A stretch of DNA of 14,203 nucleotides from positions 1-14,203 of the forward strand of contig CAWVWF010000083.1 of NCBI GenBank assembly GCA_963933885.1, given 5' to 3'. The notes beneath the pieces are model-generated. The model made no database searches. It was not told where the DNA came from and saw nothing but the letters and a program-made list of their open reading frames with translations. Numbering within the stretch: position 1 is the first letter of the stretch; the number at the start of each line of letters is the position of its first letter. The DNA is from CAWVWF01 sp963933885 (GTDB lineage: Bacteria > Bacteroidota > Bacteroidia > Flavobacteriales_C > GCA-002722245). Both the position numbers and the translations under genes were made by a program. This document shows positions 13,579 through 14,203 of this stretch, one piece after another.

Positions 13579-14203
13579 TTAATCGTAAGTAAATTCCGTA
13601 ACCTCTAAAAAGTTAGTGGTTATGTCACCTTTAATAAACGATTCATTATCCATTAATTTCAAATGAAATGGGATTGTTGTTTTTACACCTTCGATAATAA
13701 ACTCTTCTAATGCTCTCTTCATTTTAGCTATTGCTTCTTCTCTTGTTTGCGCAACAGAAATAAGCTTAGCAATCATAGAATCATAATTAGCAGGAATAGT
13801 ATATCCAGCATAAACATGTGTATCTAAACGAATACCATGACCACCAGGAGCATGAAAATTTAAGATCTTACCAGGACAAGGTCTAAAGTTATTTTTAGGA
13901 TCTTCAGCGTTGATTCTACATTCGATAGCGTGCATTTGAGGTAAGTGATTCTTACCCATAATCTTATGACCTGCAGCTACTTTAATTTGCTCTCTAATTA
14001 AATCATAATTAACAACCTCTTCAGTAACACAATGTTCAACCTGAATACGCGTATTCATTTCCATGAAATAGAAATTCCTATGCTTATCAACTAAAAACTC
14101 AACAGTACCACAACCTTCATACTTTACGGCTTTAGCGGCAATAATTGCAGCTTTACCCATTGCATCTCTAAGTTTCTTAGTCATAAATGGAGAAGGAACT
14201 TCT
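13579..14203 (-). CDS. accC: Acetyl-CoA carboxylase, biotin carboxylase subunit, 3' part
   Basis: The C-terminal 207 residues of an ATP-grasp enzyme that carboxylates biotin on AccB, the first half-reaction of malonyl-CoA formation for fatty acid synthesis. The frame runs to the right edge and the stop is TAA at 13579-13581. The family signature EMNTRIQVEH is present, containing the conserved metal-site Glu/Asn and the Arg used in catalysis; it is followed by CVTEEV where many homologues have PVTE. Also seen are ECRINAEDP, FRPCPGKI and the YDSMIAKLI segment of the C-terminal subdomain. The visible part corresponds to roughly the second half of a protein of about 450 residues. The upstream partner, typically accB, would lie beyond the right edge. 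It converges on the deacetylase gene with a shared terminator. Confidence 0.95.
   Translation of the reverse strand, partial: EVPSPFMTKKLRDAMGKAAIIAAKAVKYEGCGTVEFLVDKHRNFYFMEMNTRIQVEHCVTEEVVNYDLIREQIKVAAGHKIMGKNHLPQMHAIECRINAEDPKNNFRPCPGKILNFHAPGGHGIRLDTHVYAGYTIPANYDSMIAKLISVAQTREEAIAKMKRALEEFIIEGVKTTIPFHLKLMDNESFIKGDITTNFLEVTEFTYD

Noticed and set aside
1..14203. Defence system, prophage, transposon or CRISPR array
   Set aside because: All sizeable frames belong to recognised core families, and no terminal inverted repeats, integrase, transposase or spaced direct repeats are seen.

Overview
The window looks like chromosomal DNA of a low-GC member of the Bacteroidota, most likely order Flavobacteriales. 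The evidence is an alternative complex III (ACIII) gene pair next to infB, a large DUF2723 membrane protein, near absence of Shine-Dalgarno sequences, and promoter-like elements of the phylum type (TAnnTTTG at -7, with one site also having TTTG at -33). I see no insertion sequence, phage, CRISPR array or other clear mobile element. Most of the window is core housekeeping sequence, so the unusual signals are mainly in the regulatory DNA and in details of individual proteins.

Bases 1-4142, minus strand: respiration. actA (multihaem cytochrome c) is followed by actB (iron-sulfur/molybdopterin-like subunit, cut by the left edge). Together they encode the periplasmic electron-transfer side of ACIII, the quinol:cytochrome c/HiPIP oxidoreductase that replaces the bc1 complex in many Bacteroidota. 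Upstream of actA lie a promoter-like element and a 17-bp palindrome resembling a PerR/Fur-family operator. Next comes a small exported SPOR-domain protein bounded by two terminators.

Bases 4143-8953, minus strand: the conserved translation/transcription operon rimP-nusA-infB, for 30S maturation, transcription elongation/termination and initiation factor 2. A promoter lies upstream. Between it and the rimP start is a 9-bp GC-rich hairpin followed by a short U-rich stretch, which could act as an attenuator. The infB N-terminal linker contains an exact 48-bp tandem duplication.

Bases 8891-9429 form a divergent intergenic region. It holds the rimP leader, two minus-strand terminators, a tRNA-Gln(UUG) gene with encoded CCA and its own near-perfect promoter, and the structured leader of the plus-strand genes.

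Bases 9430-13521, plus strand: a two-gene unit of a 1147-residue DUF2723 GT-C-like membrane protein and, 15 bp later, a 210-residue NodB-type polysaccharide deacetylase. This suggests a role in building or attaching surface glycans. A bidirectional terminator separates this unit from the convergent accC (biotin carboxylase of acetyl-CoA carboxylase), which is cut by the right edge.
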